Below, in pieces: positions 17,385 through 25,091 of a stretch of 64,000 nt of DNA; the stretch's first letter is position 1; the number at the start of each line of letters is the position of its first letter. Below the pieces are notes generated by a model. The model saw only the letters and a program-made list of their open reading frames with translations, did no database searches and had not been told where the DNA came from. The DNA comes from Paraburkholderia tuberum STM678. GTDB taxonomy: Bacteria; Pseudomonadota; Gammaproteobacteria; Burkholderiales; Burkholderiaceae. The stretch is from contig NZ_CADFGP010000028.1 of assembly GCF_902833905.1 (NCBI RefSeq), positions 1-64,000 on the forward strand, written 5' to 3'. Made by a program: the position numbers and the translations under genes.

Positions 17385-20081
17385 TCACGCCAACGCCTTC
17401 TCGACGATCTCGCGCACGTCGCGCGACTTGACCTGTGCGGCCACTTTCTCGAGCGCCGCGCGCATGCTGTCGCGCAGCGCCGGCGTGAAGCGTCGCCACA
17501 GTTCGAGCGAGCGCGCGAGGCGCGCGGCCACCTGCGGATTGAGCGCGTCGAGCGCGATCACCTGCTCGGCCCAGAATGCGTAGCCGGAGCCATCTGCCGC
17601 GTGGAACTGCGCGGGGTTGGCCGCGCAGAAGCTGAAAATCAGCGAACGCGCCCGGTTCGGGTTCTTCAGGTTGAAGGCCGGATGCGTCATCAGCTTGCGC
17701 ACCGTATCGATCACCGGATGTCGTGCGCCGCCGCGCTGGGTGGCCTGCAACGCGAACCATTTGTCGATGACGAGCGGCTCCTTCTCGAAGCGTCGGTAGA
17801 AGTCGTCGAGCGCGTGCTGCGCCTCGGGGCTGCCGCCTTGCGGCGCGGCCGCGTTGAGCAGCGCCGACAGCGCGGCGGCGCGGTCGGTCATGTTGTTCGC
17901 GGTTTCATATTGCGCGGCCGCGAGACGCACGGCGTCCGCGGAGTCGTCGAGTTCGGTCAGATACGACAGCGCCAGATTCTTCAGCGCGCGATGACCGGCG
18001 GCCTCGGGCGTCGTTTCATAGGCGCCCGGCGTGCGATGCTGCTCGTAGACCTTCAGCCAGTCGTCACGCAGCGCATTCGCGAGGCGCTTGCGCACGAACT
18101 GCCGTGCCGCGTGCACCGCAGCCGGATTCGATTCGGCCATCTGCTCGGCCAGATACGCTTCGGACGGCAGCATCAGTGCGAGCTCGCGGAACGCCGGCGA
18201 CAGCGTCTCGTCGGTCAAAACGCGCGCGAACGCGGCGACCACCGAGTCGTCGAACTGCAGCGCCGCGCCCGTGGCCGCGCGCGCGGCCAGCGCGAGCAAC
18301 TCACGCGTGGCAAGCCGCTGGCCGGCTTCCCAGCGGTTGAACGGATCGCTGTCGTGCGCGAGCAGGAACGCGAGCTGTTCGCCCGTGTAGTCGTATTCGA
18401 CGATCACCGGCGCCGAGAAATTGCGCAGCAGCGACGGCAGCGGTTCCTGTCCGACGTTGACGAACGTGAAGGTCTGCTCGGTCTGCGTGAATTCGAGCAC
18501 GCGCGTGGTCGACTCCGACGACTTCGCCTCGCCGTCGAGCTGCAGCGGCAGATCGCGGCCGTCCTTGCCGATCAGACCGATCGCGAACGGAATCAGCAGC
18601 GGCCCCTTCTGCGTTTCGCGCGCGGCCGGCACGGCATCGCCGTAGCCCTGGCGCAGTGTCACGCTGTAGCGCTGCTGCGCGGCGTCGTAGCGCGTGCGCA
18701 CCGACACGCGCGGCGTGCCGGCCTGGCTATACCAGCGCTCGAACTGCGCGAGGTCGCGGCCGTTCGCGTCGGCGAGCGCGTGACGGAAGTCGTCGCAGGT
18801 CACGGCCTGGCCGTCGTGACGCTTGAAGTACAGGTCCAAGCCGTTGCGAAAGCCGTCGCGGCCGAACAGCGTCTGATACATCCGCACGACTTCCGAGCCT
18901 TTCTCGTAGACGGTCATCGTGTAGAAGTTGTTGATCTCGACGTAGCTTTCCGGGCGCACCGGATGCGCCATCGGGCCCGCGTCCTCGGCGAACTGCATCT
19001 GGCGCAGCACCCGCACGTCCTCGATGCGCTTGGTCGCGCGCGCGGCTTCGTCGGTGGCGCCGCCCGCCATGTCGGCCGAGAACTCCTGGTCGCGGAACAC
19101 CGTCAGGCCTTCCTTCAGGCTCAGCTGGAACCAGTCGCGGCAGGTCACGCGATTGCCGGTCCAGTTGTGGAAGTACTCGTGGCCGACCACCGCCTCGATG
19201 TTCGAGAAGTCGGTGTCGGTGGCCGTTTCGGGGTTCGCGAGCACGTACTTCGTGTTGAAGATGTTGAGCCCCTTGTTCTCCATCGCGCCCATGTTGAAGT
19301 CGCTGACCGCGACGATCATGAAGCGGTCCAGATCGAGCTCGAGCCCGAAGCGCTGTTCGTCCCAGCGGATCGAGTGGATCAGCGAATCCATCGCGTGACG
19401 GGTCTTGTCGAGATCGTGCGGCTCGACCCACACCTGCAGCAGCTTTTCCTTGCCTGAGCCGGTCTTCACGCGTTCTTCGAGCGCGACGAGCTTGCCCGCG
19501 ACGAGCGCGAACAGATAGCTCGGCTTCCTGAACGGGTCTTCCCAGCGCGCGAAATGGCGGCCGTCGGGCAACTCGCCTTGTTCGAGAAGATTGCCGTTCG
19601 ACAGCAGCACCGGATAGTCGGCCTTGCTCGCGCGCAGCGTGACCGTGAAGCTCGCCATCACGTCGGGGCGGTCGAGGAAATAGGTGATGCGGCGAAAGCC
19701 TTCGGCCTCGCACTGTGTGAAGAAGTTGCCGCTCGACACGTACAGCCCCGACAGCGTGGTGTTTTCCGCGGGATTGCAGATGCTGGTGAGGGTCAGCTCG
19801 AAGCTGTCCGGCACCTGGTCGAGCAGCAGGCCGTGCTCGTGGGGGTGCGCGTTCGGGAATGGCTTGCCGTCGATCGCGGCGCTGACGAACTCCAGTTGCT
19901 CGCCCATCAGTTCGAGATGCGCGGCGCGCGACGCATCCGGGTTGCGGCGAACACGCATCGTGTTTCTGACGACCGTGCGTTCGGGGACCAGATCGAACTC
20001 CAGCGCGACGGTGTCGATCAGGAAGGCAGGCGGCGCGTAATCGGCGCGGCGGATCAGATTGGGCGTTGCGGTATCGGCCAT
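17385..20081 (-). CDS. pepN: Aminopeptidase N (M1 family)
   Basis: ATG 20081 gives 898 residues, the normal length for proteobacterial PepN; the longer frame to 20246 adds a low-quality leader. It is a cytosolic zinc aminopeptidase that removes N-terminal residues from peptides. The exopeptidase motif GAMEN is at 265-269. The zinc site is HEYFH at 301-305 with the third ligand Glu 324 (SLKEGLTVF). The catalytic Tyr lies in the MTVYEKGSEVV segment. The C-terminal ARM-like domain (KNPNRARSLIFSFCAANPAQ to the end) is complete. It is followed by its own terminator. Confidence 0.97.
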   Translation of the reverse strand: MADTATPNLIRRADYAPPAFLIDTVALEFDLVPERTVVRNTMRVRRNPDASRAAHLELMGEQLEFVSAAIDGKPFPNAHPHEHGLLLDQVPDSFELTLTSICNPAENTTLSGLYVSSGNFFTQCEAEGFRRITYFLDRPDVMASFTVTLRASKADYPVLLSNGNLLEQGELPDGRHFARWEDPFRKPSYLFALVAGKLVALEERVKTGSGKEKLLQVWVEPHDLDKTRHAMDSLIHSIRWDEQRFGLELDLDRFMIVAVSDFNMGAMENKGLNIFNTKYVLANPETATDTDFSNIEAVVGHEYFHNWTGNRVTCRDWFQLSLKEGLTVFRDQEFSADMAGGATDEAARATKRIEDVRVLRQMQFAEDAGPMAHPVRPESYVEINNFYTMTVYEKGSEVVRMYQTLFGRDGFRNGLDLYFKRHDGQAVTCDDFRHALADANGRDLAQFERWYSQAGTPRVSVRTRYDAAQQRYSVTLRQGYGDAVPAARETQKGPLLIPFAIGLIGKDGRDLPLQLDGEAKSSESTTRVLEFTQTEQTFTFVNVGQEPLPSLLRNFSAPVIVEYDYTGEQLAFLLAHDSDPFNRWEAGQRLATRELLALAARAATGAALQFDDSVVAAFARVLTDETLSPAFRELALMLPSEAYLAEQMAESNPAAVHAARQFVRKRLANALRDDWLKVYEQHRTPGAYETTPEAAGHRALKNLALSYLTELDDSADAVRLAAAQYETANNMTDRAAALSALLNAAAPQGGSPEAQHALDDFYRRFEKEPLVIDKWFALQATQRGGARHPVIDTVRKLMTHPAFNLKNPNRARSLIFSFCAANPAQFHAADGSGYAFWAEQVIALDALNPQVAARLARSLELWRRFTPALRDSMRAALEKVAAQVKSRDVREIVEKALA

Positions 20082-20404
20082 GGCGTTCTGTGGTGGTGTA
20101 CTCGAGCGGTCGGGCGCGCAAACGGCGCGCGAGCCGGGCTTGGTCGACTCATTGTACAAAGCCTCGGGCAATCGTGCGGAAGGGAAGGGGGCCGAGTCTC
20201 GGCGCCGGGTAGCGCTGCCGCTTTCGACGGACAGGGGAAGAACCATTTACCGGCTGGCGAGGTCAGCGTATTATCGGGCGCCGCGCGTGGCGGAGCGCCG
20301 GCATCGTCCGCCGCGCAGCGGATCGCGCGACGGAATAATCTCGACTGAAGCAGAGTTTTAACTGAAGCAGAATAGATGCAATCAGAGGCATCACGAGGCA
20401 GACC
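20082..20404. other. Divergent intergenic region pepN / DUF4136 gene
   Basis: This region must hold the promoters of both flanking genes. A direct repeat ACTGAAGCAGA occurs at 20344-20354 and 20361-20371, 17 bases apart, which could be a regulator site for the rightward gene. I could not assign -35/-10 boxes with confidence. Confidence 0.4.
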
Positions 20405-21100
20405 ATGAACATCGATCGATGGACCCGCCGCGTCGCGCTGCTGTTCGTCGCGCTGACGGCGCTGCTGTCCGGCTGCACGACCTACGTGACCACGCAGGTC
20501 ACGGCGTTCTCGGACTGGAGCGGAAGCGACGCGACGCGCACCTATGCGTTCACGCGGCACGAGGATCAGAAGAACAATCTCGAACTGAGCGCGTACGAGC
20601 GGATCGTCGCGAACGAGCTCGCCTTGCACGCGTTCCGCGAAGTCTCGCACGACGACGCGCGCTATCTGGTCGAGCTCGCCTATGGCATCCGCTCGGACAT
20701 CGTGACCGTCGCGCAGCCGGTCTACTACAACCCGTGGCCCGGTCCTTACTGGGGCCGGCCGTTCGATATGTGGGGACCGTGGGGGCCTTTCCCGGCGACG
20801 TACGTGAACCAGAGCTATCCGGTGTTCACGCATCTGCTCGGCATCCGGATCACCGAGCGCGCGAGCGGCCGGGAGGTCTACAACGTCACGGCGCGCAATG
20901 TCAGCGAGGAGTCGTCGCTGGTGCGGGCAATGCCATATCTGGCGCGTAGCGCGCTGGCTGATTTCCCGCTGGCCAACGGCGCGGTGCACACCGTGAAGAT
21001 TCCGCTCGGCGGCGGTGGCGGCGCGGACGCCAACGAAGTGTCGCTGCCGGCGGCCACGCCCCCCGCGGGCGCGGCGTCGGCGCCGAAGGCCGCGCAGTAG
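20405..21100 (+). CDS. DUF4136 lipoprotein
   Basis: A 231-residue lipoprotein: signal peptide with lipobox LLSGC (Cys at about residue 25), then a DUF4136 domain. This begins TTYVTTQVTAFSDWSG with the family's RTYAF strand, followed by a helix (YERIVANELALHAFRE) and the DDARYLVELAYGI strand. A Trp/Pro/Gly-rich loop (YYNPWPGPYWGRPF) is followed by the later strands (LGIRITERASGREVYNVTA). A flexible Ala/Pro/Gly tail ends the protein. DUF4136 proteins are outer-membrane-anchored and periplasmic, of unknown function. The gene converges with the manganese exporter gene, stop to stop with 1 base between. Confidence 0.85.
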   Translation: MNIDRWTRRVALLFVALTALLSGCTTYVTTQVTAFSDWSGSDATRTYAFTRHEDQKNNLELSAYERIVANELALHAFREVSHDDARYLVELAYGIRSDIVTVAQPVYYNPWPGPYWGRPFDMWGPWGPFPATYVNQSYPVFTHLLGIRITERASGREVYNVTARNVSEESSLVRAMPYLARSALADFPLANGAVHTVKIPLGGGGGADANEVSLPAATPPAGAASAPKAAQ

Positions 21101-21101
21101 C

Positions 21102-21674
21102 TCAGACCCCGACCCCGAACAATGCCATCGCGCCCAGCACGACGAACATCACCGCGGCGATGCCGTGCACGAGCCTGGTCGGCAGACGATGCGCGAAGCG
21201 GTCGCCGAGCAGGATCGCCGGCACGTTCGCGATCATCATGCCGAGCGTCGTGCCGCCCACCACGCCGAAGAAATCGTGAAAGCGCGCGGCGAGGGCGACC
21301 GTCGCAATCTGCGTCTTGTCGCCCATCTCCGCGAGGAAGAACGTGACGACCGTCGCGCCGAACACCCCGAAGTGCGTGCGGTTCGTGTTGGCTTCCTCTT
21401 CGTCGAGCTTGTCGGGCACGAGAATCCACAGCCCCATGCCGATAAACGACGCCGCCAGCGCCCAGCGCATGATGGTCGGCGTCAGCATCGAGCCGAGCCA
21501 CGCGCCGAGCGCGCCGGCTCCTGCGTGATTGATCAGCGTCGCCGTGAGCACGCCGAGAATGATCGGCACGGGCTTGCGATAGCGCGCGGCCAGCACGAGC
21601 GATAGCAGTTGCGTCTTGTCGCCGATCTCGGCGAGCGCGACCGCTCCGGTCGAAATCAGAAAAGCTTGATTCAC
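21102..21674 (-). CDS. GDT1/TMEM165 (UPF0016) family Mn2+ exporter
   Basis: A GTG start at 21674 gives 190 residues beginning NQAFLISTGAVALAEIGDKT. The frame continues upstream but through riboswitch sequence. The two E-x-G-D-K-T motifs that define the family, AEIGDKTQL (about 15-23) and AEMGDKTQI (about 120), each lie in a membrane helix and form the cation site of the inverted repeat. There are six or seven membrane segments. A manganese riboswitch directly upstream (21756-21888) supports Mn2+ export rather than Ca2+ transport. GGA about 12 bases before the GTG is a moderate ribosome binding site. Confidence 0.9.
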   Translation of the reverse strand: MNQAFLISTGAVALAEIGDKTQLLSLVLAARYRKPVPIILGVLTATLINHAGAGALGAWLGSMLTPTIMRWALAASFIGMGLWILVPDKLDEEEANTNRTHFGVFGATVVTFFLAEMGDKTQIATVALAARFHDFFGVVGGTTLGMMIANVPAILLGDRFAHRLPTRLVHGIAAVMFVVLGAMALFGVGV

Positions 21675-21755
21675 GTTGAACGGATTCCTCGGGCCGAAGA
21701 TGAACGAGCGACGACCCACGACACGCCGGGCCCTGTTGCGGCGCGTGTGGATCAT

Positions 21756-21888
21756 CGGTCTCGCCAGGCCAGAGGCTGCGACTGCCATGGCCGTGCAGGC
21801 CAAGTCTGTTGACAGGCGCCCCCGCGAACCACACGTGCGACGCACCGGCGAAGCGGTGCGGACGTGCCGCGGGGCGGCTACTCCCCAA
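21756..21888 (-). ncRNA. yybP-ykoY manganese riboswitch
   Basis: The minus strand has the conserved features of the yybP-ykoY aptamer in order. GGGGAGTAGCC (complement of 21877-21887) is followed by a variable GC-rich stem, then GTCAACAGACTTGGCC, and GCCTGGCGAGACC (complement of 21757-21770). The GGGGAGUA and GGCGAGACC blocks are the docking loops that bind Mn2+. A GC-rich hairpin follows (ACACGC/GCGTGT arms near 21721-21748). The exporter's GTG lies 82 bases past the aptamer. Predicted effect: more expression at high Mn2+. Confidence 0.88.
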
Positions 21889-22391
21889 TGAGGGCCGGAG
21901 TATAGCAGGCGCGGGCGCATCATTGCCACGAATGTTGTTTGCACGCACGACGCGGCGTCGGTGTTTTCGCTCTGCGGCTTATTCGAAGAAAGACAAATGA
22001 AAGGTTTTTCGTCGGTTCCGGCGCGTTGTCGCGCCAGCGCCGACGCACGAGATCGCCTTTCCGGTGCGCCGGCGCGGCCGGTCTTGTCAAATCGTCTAAC
22101 AATGTGTTGCGTGATAGGCGCGGATACAGATGGATACGTCTTTCCTCGCCGATCTGATTCAAAATACCCGGTACTATTCGGCCACAAAAGGAGCCTGAGC
22201 CGCTATCCACTACACCGATTGTCAGGGGCGCCTGACAAATCGGCCCGATCGCCGGTGCTGCATTCCCTGACTGGCAGACTGGTCGGTCCCGGGTTGGAAC
22301 TTCCCGATCCGCGCGGCGGCGCTCGCCGTGACGGCTGTGTATTCCGTCAGGCGCTTGAGCCCCTTCCCCGTTTCCACGCGCGAACACCAAT
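21889..22391. other. Divergent control region, Mn exporter / aryl polyene operon
   Basis: No gene seen. The region must hold the promoter of the riboswitch RNA (leftward) and that of the aryl polyene operon (rightward). AT-richer sequence near 22095-22195 is the likeliest place for the latter, but no box pair is convincing. The hairpin at 22215-22243 is listed separately. Confidence 0.45.
22215..22243 (+). promoter_or_regulatory. Strong hairpin / inverted repeat ahead of the aryl polyene operon
   Basis: CCGAT-TGTCAGG (22215-22226) pairs with CCTGACA-A-ATCGG (22231-22243), giving 12 pairs with a single bulged A and a 4-base loop. There is no T run, so it is not a plain terminator. As DNA it could be a dimeric regulator's operator; as RNA, a leader stem about 150 bases before the first start codon. 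Confidence 0.45.
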
Positions 22392-23117
22392 ATGCCCGAT
22401 CTGCACTGGACCATTCCGGTCGGTCGCTGGTCTAGCTGGCCGGCTACCTCGTCTGCCGCACCCGATATCGGCTTCATCGAGCCGATCGTGCGGCGGCGTC
22501 TCAGCACGCTGTCCAAGCTGGCGCTCAAGGTCGCGCACGACTGCGTCGCGCAGGAACCCGCGCGCGTGGTGTTCGCTTCGCGGCACGGGGAGTTGCGGCG
22601 TACCACCGACATCCTGCGCAGCATCAGCGCCGGCGAGCCGGTGTCGCCGACCGCCTTCAGCCTGTCGGTGTTGAACGCGATGACCGGCGTGTTCGGGATT
22701 GCGCGCGGCGACCGCTCGGCCGCGAGCGCGGTATCGGCTGGAGCGCAGACGCTCGGCTATGCGCTGCTCGAAGCGTACGCGCAATACGCGACGCAACCGG
22801 ATGCGCCGGTGCTGCTCGTGTATGCCGACGAACCGGCCGATCTCGCGTACGGCACGATCGAAGACGAAGTGCACGGCGGTGCGATCGCGGTGTTGCTCGA
22901 CAAAGATGCGTCGGCTGGGCAGGTTGTTTGCTCTTTGACCCGCGCTGACGAGGAGGTAGCCGAGCAACGCGGCGACCCGCGATCCGCGTTGAGCGACGCC
23001 CCGAGCTTTCCAACCCAGAGCCAGGCGCTGCTGCACTGCCTCGAAACCGGCCAGCCCGCGCGCTGGCAGCGCGCCGGCGCGCTGTGGCACTGGAGGTGGG
23101 ATGAGCGCGCGGCTTGA
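22392..23117 (+). CDS. Aryl polyene chain-length factor-like ketosynthase homologue (ApeC-like)
   Basis: A 241-residue protein of the beta-ketoacyl synthase N-terminal type (Ketoacyl-synt_2). It lacks the Cys-His-His triad of active ketosynthases: the nucleophile region reads PTAFSLSVLNAMTGVFGIAR, with no Cys. It would pair with an active ketosynthase and set polyene length. Conserved pieces are the N-terminal IPVGRWSSW, VVFASRHGELRRTTDIL and LLVYADEP. First gene of the operon. Its end overlaps the next start by 17 bases. Confidence 0.85.
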   Translation: MPDLHWTIPVGRWSSWPATSSAAPDIGFIEPIVRRRLSTLSKLALKVAHDCVAQEPARVVFASRHGELRRTTDILRSISAGEPVSPTAFSLSVLNAMTGVFGIARGDRSAASAVSAGAQTLGYALLEAYAQYATQPDAPVLLVYADEPADLAYGTIEDEVHGGAIAVLLDKDASAGQVVCSLTRADEEVAEQRGDPRSALSDAPSFPTQSQALLHCLETGQPARWQRAGALWHWRWDERAA

Positions 23118-23895
23118 TTACGCGTGGCGTTTTTGCGCGACTGGCCTCGCTTTCGTCGCGTTCGGCGTGTGCGGCGTGCTGTTTTCGGTACTCGTGTTTC
23201 CGCTCGCGTGGCTGTGGCCGCATCGCGCGTCGCGGCAGCGCGCGGTGACCGTCGTGATTCACCGGTTTTTCCGCGCGCTCGTCGCGGTGCTGCGCGGTCT
23301 CGGCGTGATGGAACTCGAAGTGTCCGGCGCCGAGGCGTTGTGCGCGGGCGGGCCGGCGATCGTCGTCGCGAATCACCCGACTTACCTCGACGTGATGGTT
23401 CTGCTGTCGTTGACGCCGCGTGCGTGCTGCGTCGTGAAGCACGCGCACTGGCACAACCCGTGTTTCTGGGGCATCGTGCGCGCGGCCGAATACGTGAGCA
23501 ACGCGGACGCGATCGCGCTCGTCGAGGCCGGCGCGAAGCAGCTCGCGGCCGGCTACACGATGATCATTTTTCCGGAAGGCACGCGCAGCCCGGCGCCGAA
23601 CCGACTGCACGCGTTCTCGCGCGGATTCGCGCACATGGCGCTGAAGGCCGGCGCGCCGATCGTGCCGGTATTGATGGATTGCGATCCGCCCGCGTTCACG
23701 CGGCAGATGCGCTGGTACGACGTGCCGGCGCGCGCTTTCCGGATGCGCGTGAACGTGCTCGCGCCGCTTGGCGTCGCCGAGCTGGCCGCGCACGACACCA
23801 CCGCGGCCATTGCGGCGCGCAGCGTGACGAATGCCGTAGAAGCCCACATTACCCAGCACCTGTTCGACTATGGATTCTTTAAAACTGGAAATTAA
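23101..23895 (+). CDS. Lysophospholipid acyltransferase family protein (aryl polyene cluster)
   Basis: A 264-residue membrane-associated acyltransferase of the PlsC/LPLAT type. N-terminal hydrophobic segments (about 10-38) are followed by the catalytic motif H92-P-T-Y-L-D97 and the substrate-binding block FPEGTRSPAPNR (about 157). PIVPVLMDCDPP follows as the final motif. In aryl polyene clusters this enzyme is thought to help attach the polyene to a membrane lipid. It overlaps the next gene by 26 bases. Confidence 0.87.
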   Translation: MSARLDYAWRFCATGLAFVAFGVCGVLFSVLVFPLAWLWPHRASRQRAVTVVIHRFFRALVAVLRGLGVMELEVSGAEALCAGGPAIVVANHPTYLDVMVLLSLTPRACCVVKHAHWHNPCFWGIVRAAEYVSNADAIALVEAGAKQLAAGYTMIIFPEGTRSPAPNRLHAFSRGFAHMALKAGAPIVPVLMDCDPPAFTRQMRWYDVPARAFRMRVNVLAPLGVAELAAHDTTAAIAARSVTNAVEAHITQHLFDYGFFKTGN

Positions 23896-24169
23896 AAAGC
23901 TTCTGATCGAAGCCCTCGATCTCGAAGACCTGAGCCCTGCCGATATCGACGACGACGCCCCGTTGTTCGGTTCCGACGGCATAGGTCTCGATTCGATCGA
24001 CGCGCTCGAAATCGGCATCGTGCTGCGCAAACAATACCAATTGACCATCGTGGCGAACGACGAACGCACGCGCGAGCACTTTCGCTCGATCAACACGCTT
24101 GCCGCGTTGGTCGAGAGTCAGCGCGAAGCGGCGCACGCTGCGAACGAAACCGCAAGGAAGGGGGTTTAA
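23870..24169 (+). CDS. Acyl carrier protein 1 (ApeE-like)
   Basis: A 99-residue phosphopantetheine carrier. The attachment Ser is S42 in GLDSIDALEI. It is acidic, with helix I at LKLEIKKLLIEALD and the later helix around SINTLAALVE, and has a slightly longer, Ala-rich C-terminus than housekeeping ACP. It would hold the growing polyene chain or the aryl starter. The ATG lies inside the end of the acyltransferase gene, suggesting translational coupling. Confidence 0.92.
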   Translation: MDSLKLEIKKLLIEALDLEDLSPADIDDDAPLFGSDGIGLDSIDALEIGIVLRKQYQLTIVANDERTREHFRSINTLAALVESQREAAHAANETARKGV

Positions 24170-24171
24170 TC

Positions 24172-24423
24172 GTGACCGAGACTGAGATTCTTGAGCGCAT
24201 CCGCGCGATCTTTCAGGAAAACTTCGCGATCGAGCCGCAGCGCGTGACGCCCGACGCTCAGCTGTTCGAAGACCTCGATCTCGACAGCATCGACGCGGTC
24301 GATCTCGCGATCAAGCTGCAGGAGATGACCGGCCGCCGCATCAAGCCGGAGAACTTCAAATCCGTGCGCACGGTCGGCGACGTGATCGGCGCGGTCGAAT
24401 CGCTGCTCGCGGCGCAAGGCTGA
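24172..24423 (+). CDS. Acyl carrier protein 2 (ApeF-like)
   Basis: An 83-residue carrier protein starting at GTG 24172, two bases after the previous stop, with GGAAGGGGG in front. The attachment Ser is S39 in DLDSIDAVDL, and the last helix reads VRTVGDVIGAVESLL. Paired ACPs are typical of aryl polyene systems, where one is used by the starter ligase and both by elongation. Its stop overlaps the next start (TGATG). Confidence 0.92.
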   Translation: MTETEILERIRAIFQENFAIEPQRVTPDAQLFEDLDLDSIDAVDLAIKLQEMTGRRIKPENFKSVRTVGDVIGAVESLLAAQG

Positions 24424-25091
24424 TGCCGGTCGCGCACCCGCGCACGCAGAGGTCGCAGCCACGTCCCGCCGCAAGCGAATCCGGCGCGCGGCCTCACTGG
24501 AGCAGGACCGTCGTGCAGGTGCTGCTGAAACTCGCTTACCCCGCGCTGATCTTGTGCGCATGGCGCTGGGACGCGCCGCGTCTCGTCGGCGGCATGCTGC
24601 TGGTGACTTTATGGCTGCAGCGCTGGGCCGGCGGCGGTCCGGTTGCGATGTCGCTGCGTCAGCTTTCCACGCTCGACTGGAGCGTGGTGGCGATGCTGAG
24701 CTGCGCATCGGCGACGATCGTCGTCACCGATAGCGAGCTGCTGCTGCGCTTCTATCCGTCGCTCGTCAATCTCGGTTTGCTGATCGCGTTCGGCGCGACG
24801 CTCGTGCGCGGGCCGTCGATGATCGAAAAATTTGCGCGCCTCGGCAGTCCCGATCTGCCGCCGGGTGCGGTGCGCTATACGCGGCGCGTGACCCAGGTCT
24901 GGTGCGTTTTCTTCGTGCTGAACGGCGCGTTTTCCGTCTACACCGCGCTCTATTGGAGCCGCGCGGCCTGGTCGCTGTACAACGGCGCGATCGCCTATGC
25001 ACTGATCGGCGCGCTGCTGGCGGGCGAATACGTATGGCGACGTCTGTTCGTGCTGCCGCGCGCCGCGCGAGCGGATTCGGAGGCCGCCTGA
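24423..25091 (+). CDS. COG4648-type polytopic membrane protein (ApeG-like)
   Basis: A 222-residue inner-membrane protein with five or six hydrophobic segments (from VVQVLLKLAYPALILCAW to AIAYALIGALLAGEYVW) after a 30-residue hydrophilic head. The conserved core in this family is KFARLGSPDLPPGAVRYTRR, followed by VTQVWCVFF. Its biochemical role is unknown; it is a regular member of aryl polyene clusters and presumably acts in lipid attachment or export. The stop overlaps the next ATG (TGATG). Confidence 0.82.
   Translation: MPVAHPRTQRSQPRPAASESGARPHWSRTVVQVLLKLAYPALILCAWRWDAPRLVGGMLLVTLWLQRWAGGGPVAMSLRQLSTLDWSVVAMLSCASATIVVTDSELLLRFYPSLVNLGLLIAFGATLVRGPSMIEKFARLGSPDLPPGAVRYTRRVTQVWCVFFVLNGAFSVYTALYWSRAAWSLYNGAIAYALIGALLAGEYVWRRLFVLPRAARADSEAA

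Noticed and set aside
17361..19457. 698-codon plus-strand frame opposite pepN
   Set aside because: High-GC codon bias of pepN leaves the antisense frame open; the protein is Arg/His/Val-rich with no recognisable fold, whereas pepN on the other strand is certain.
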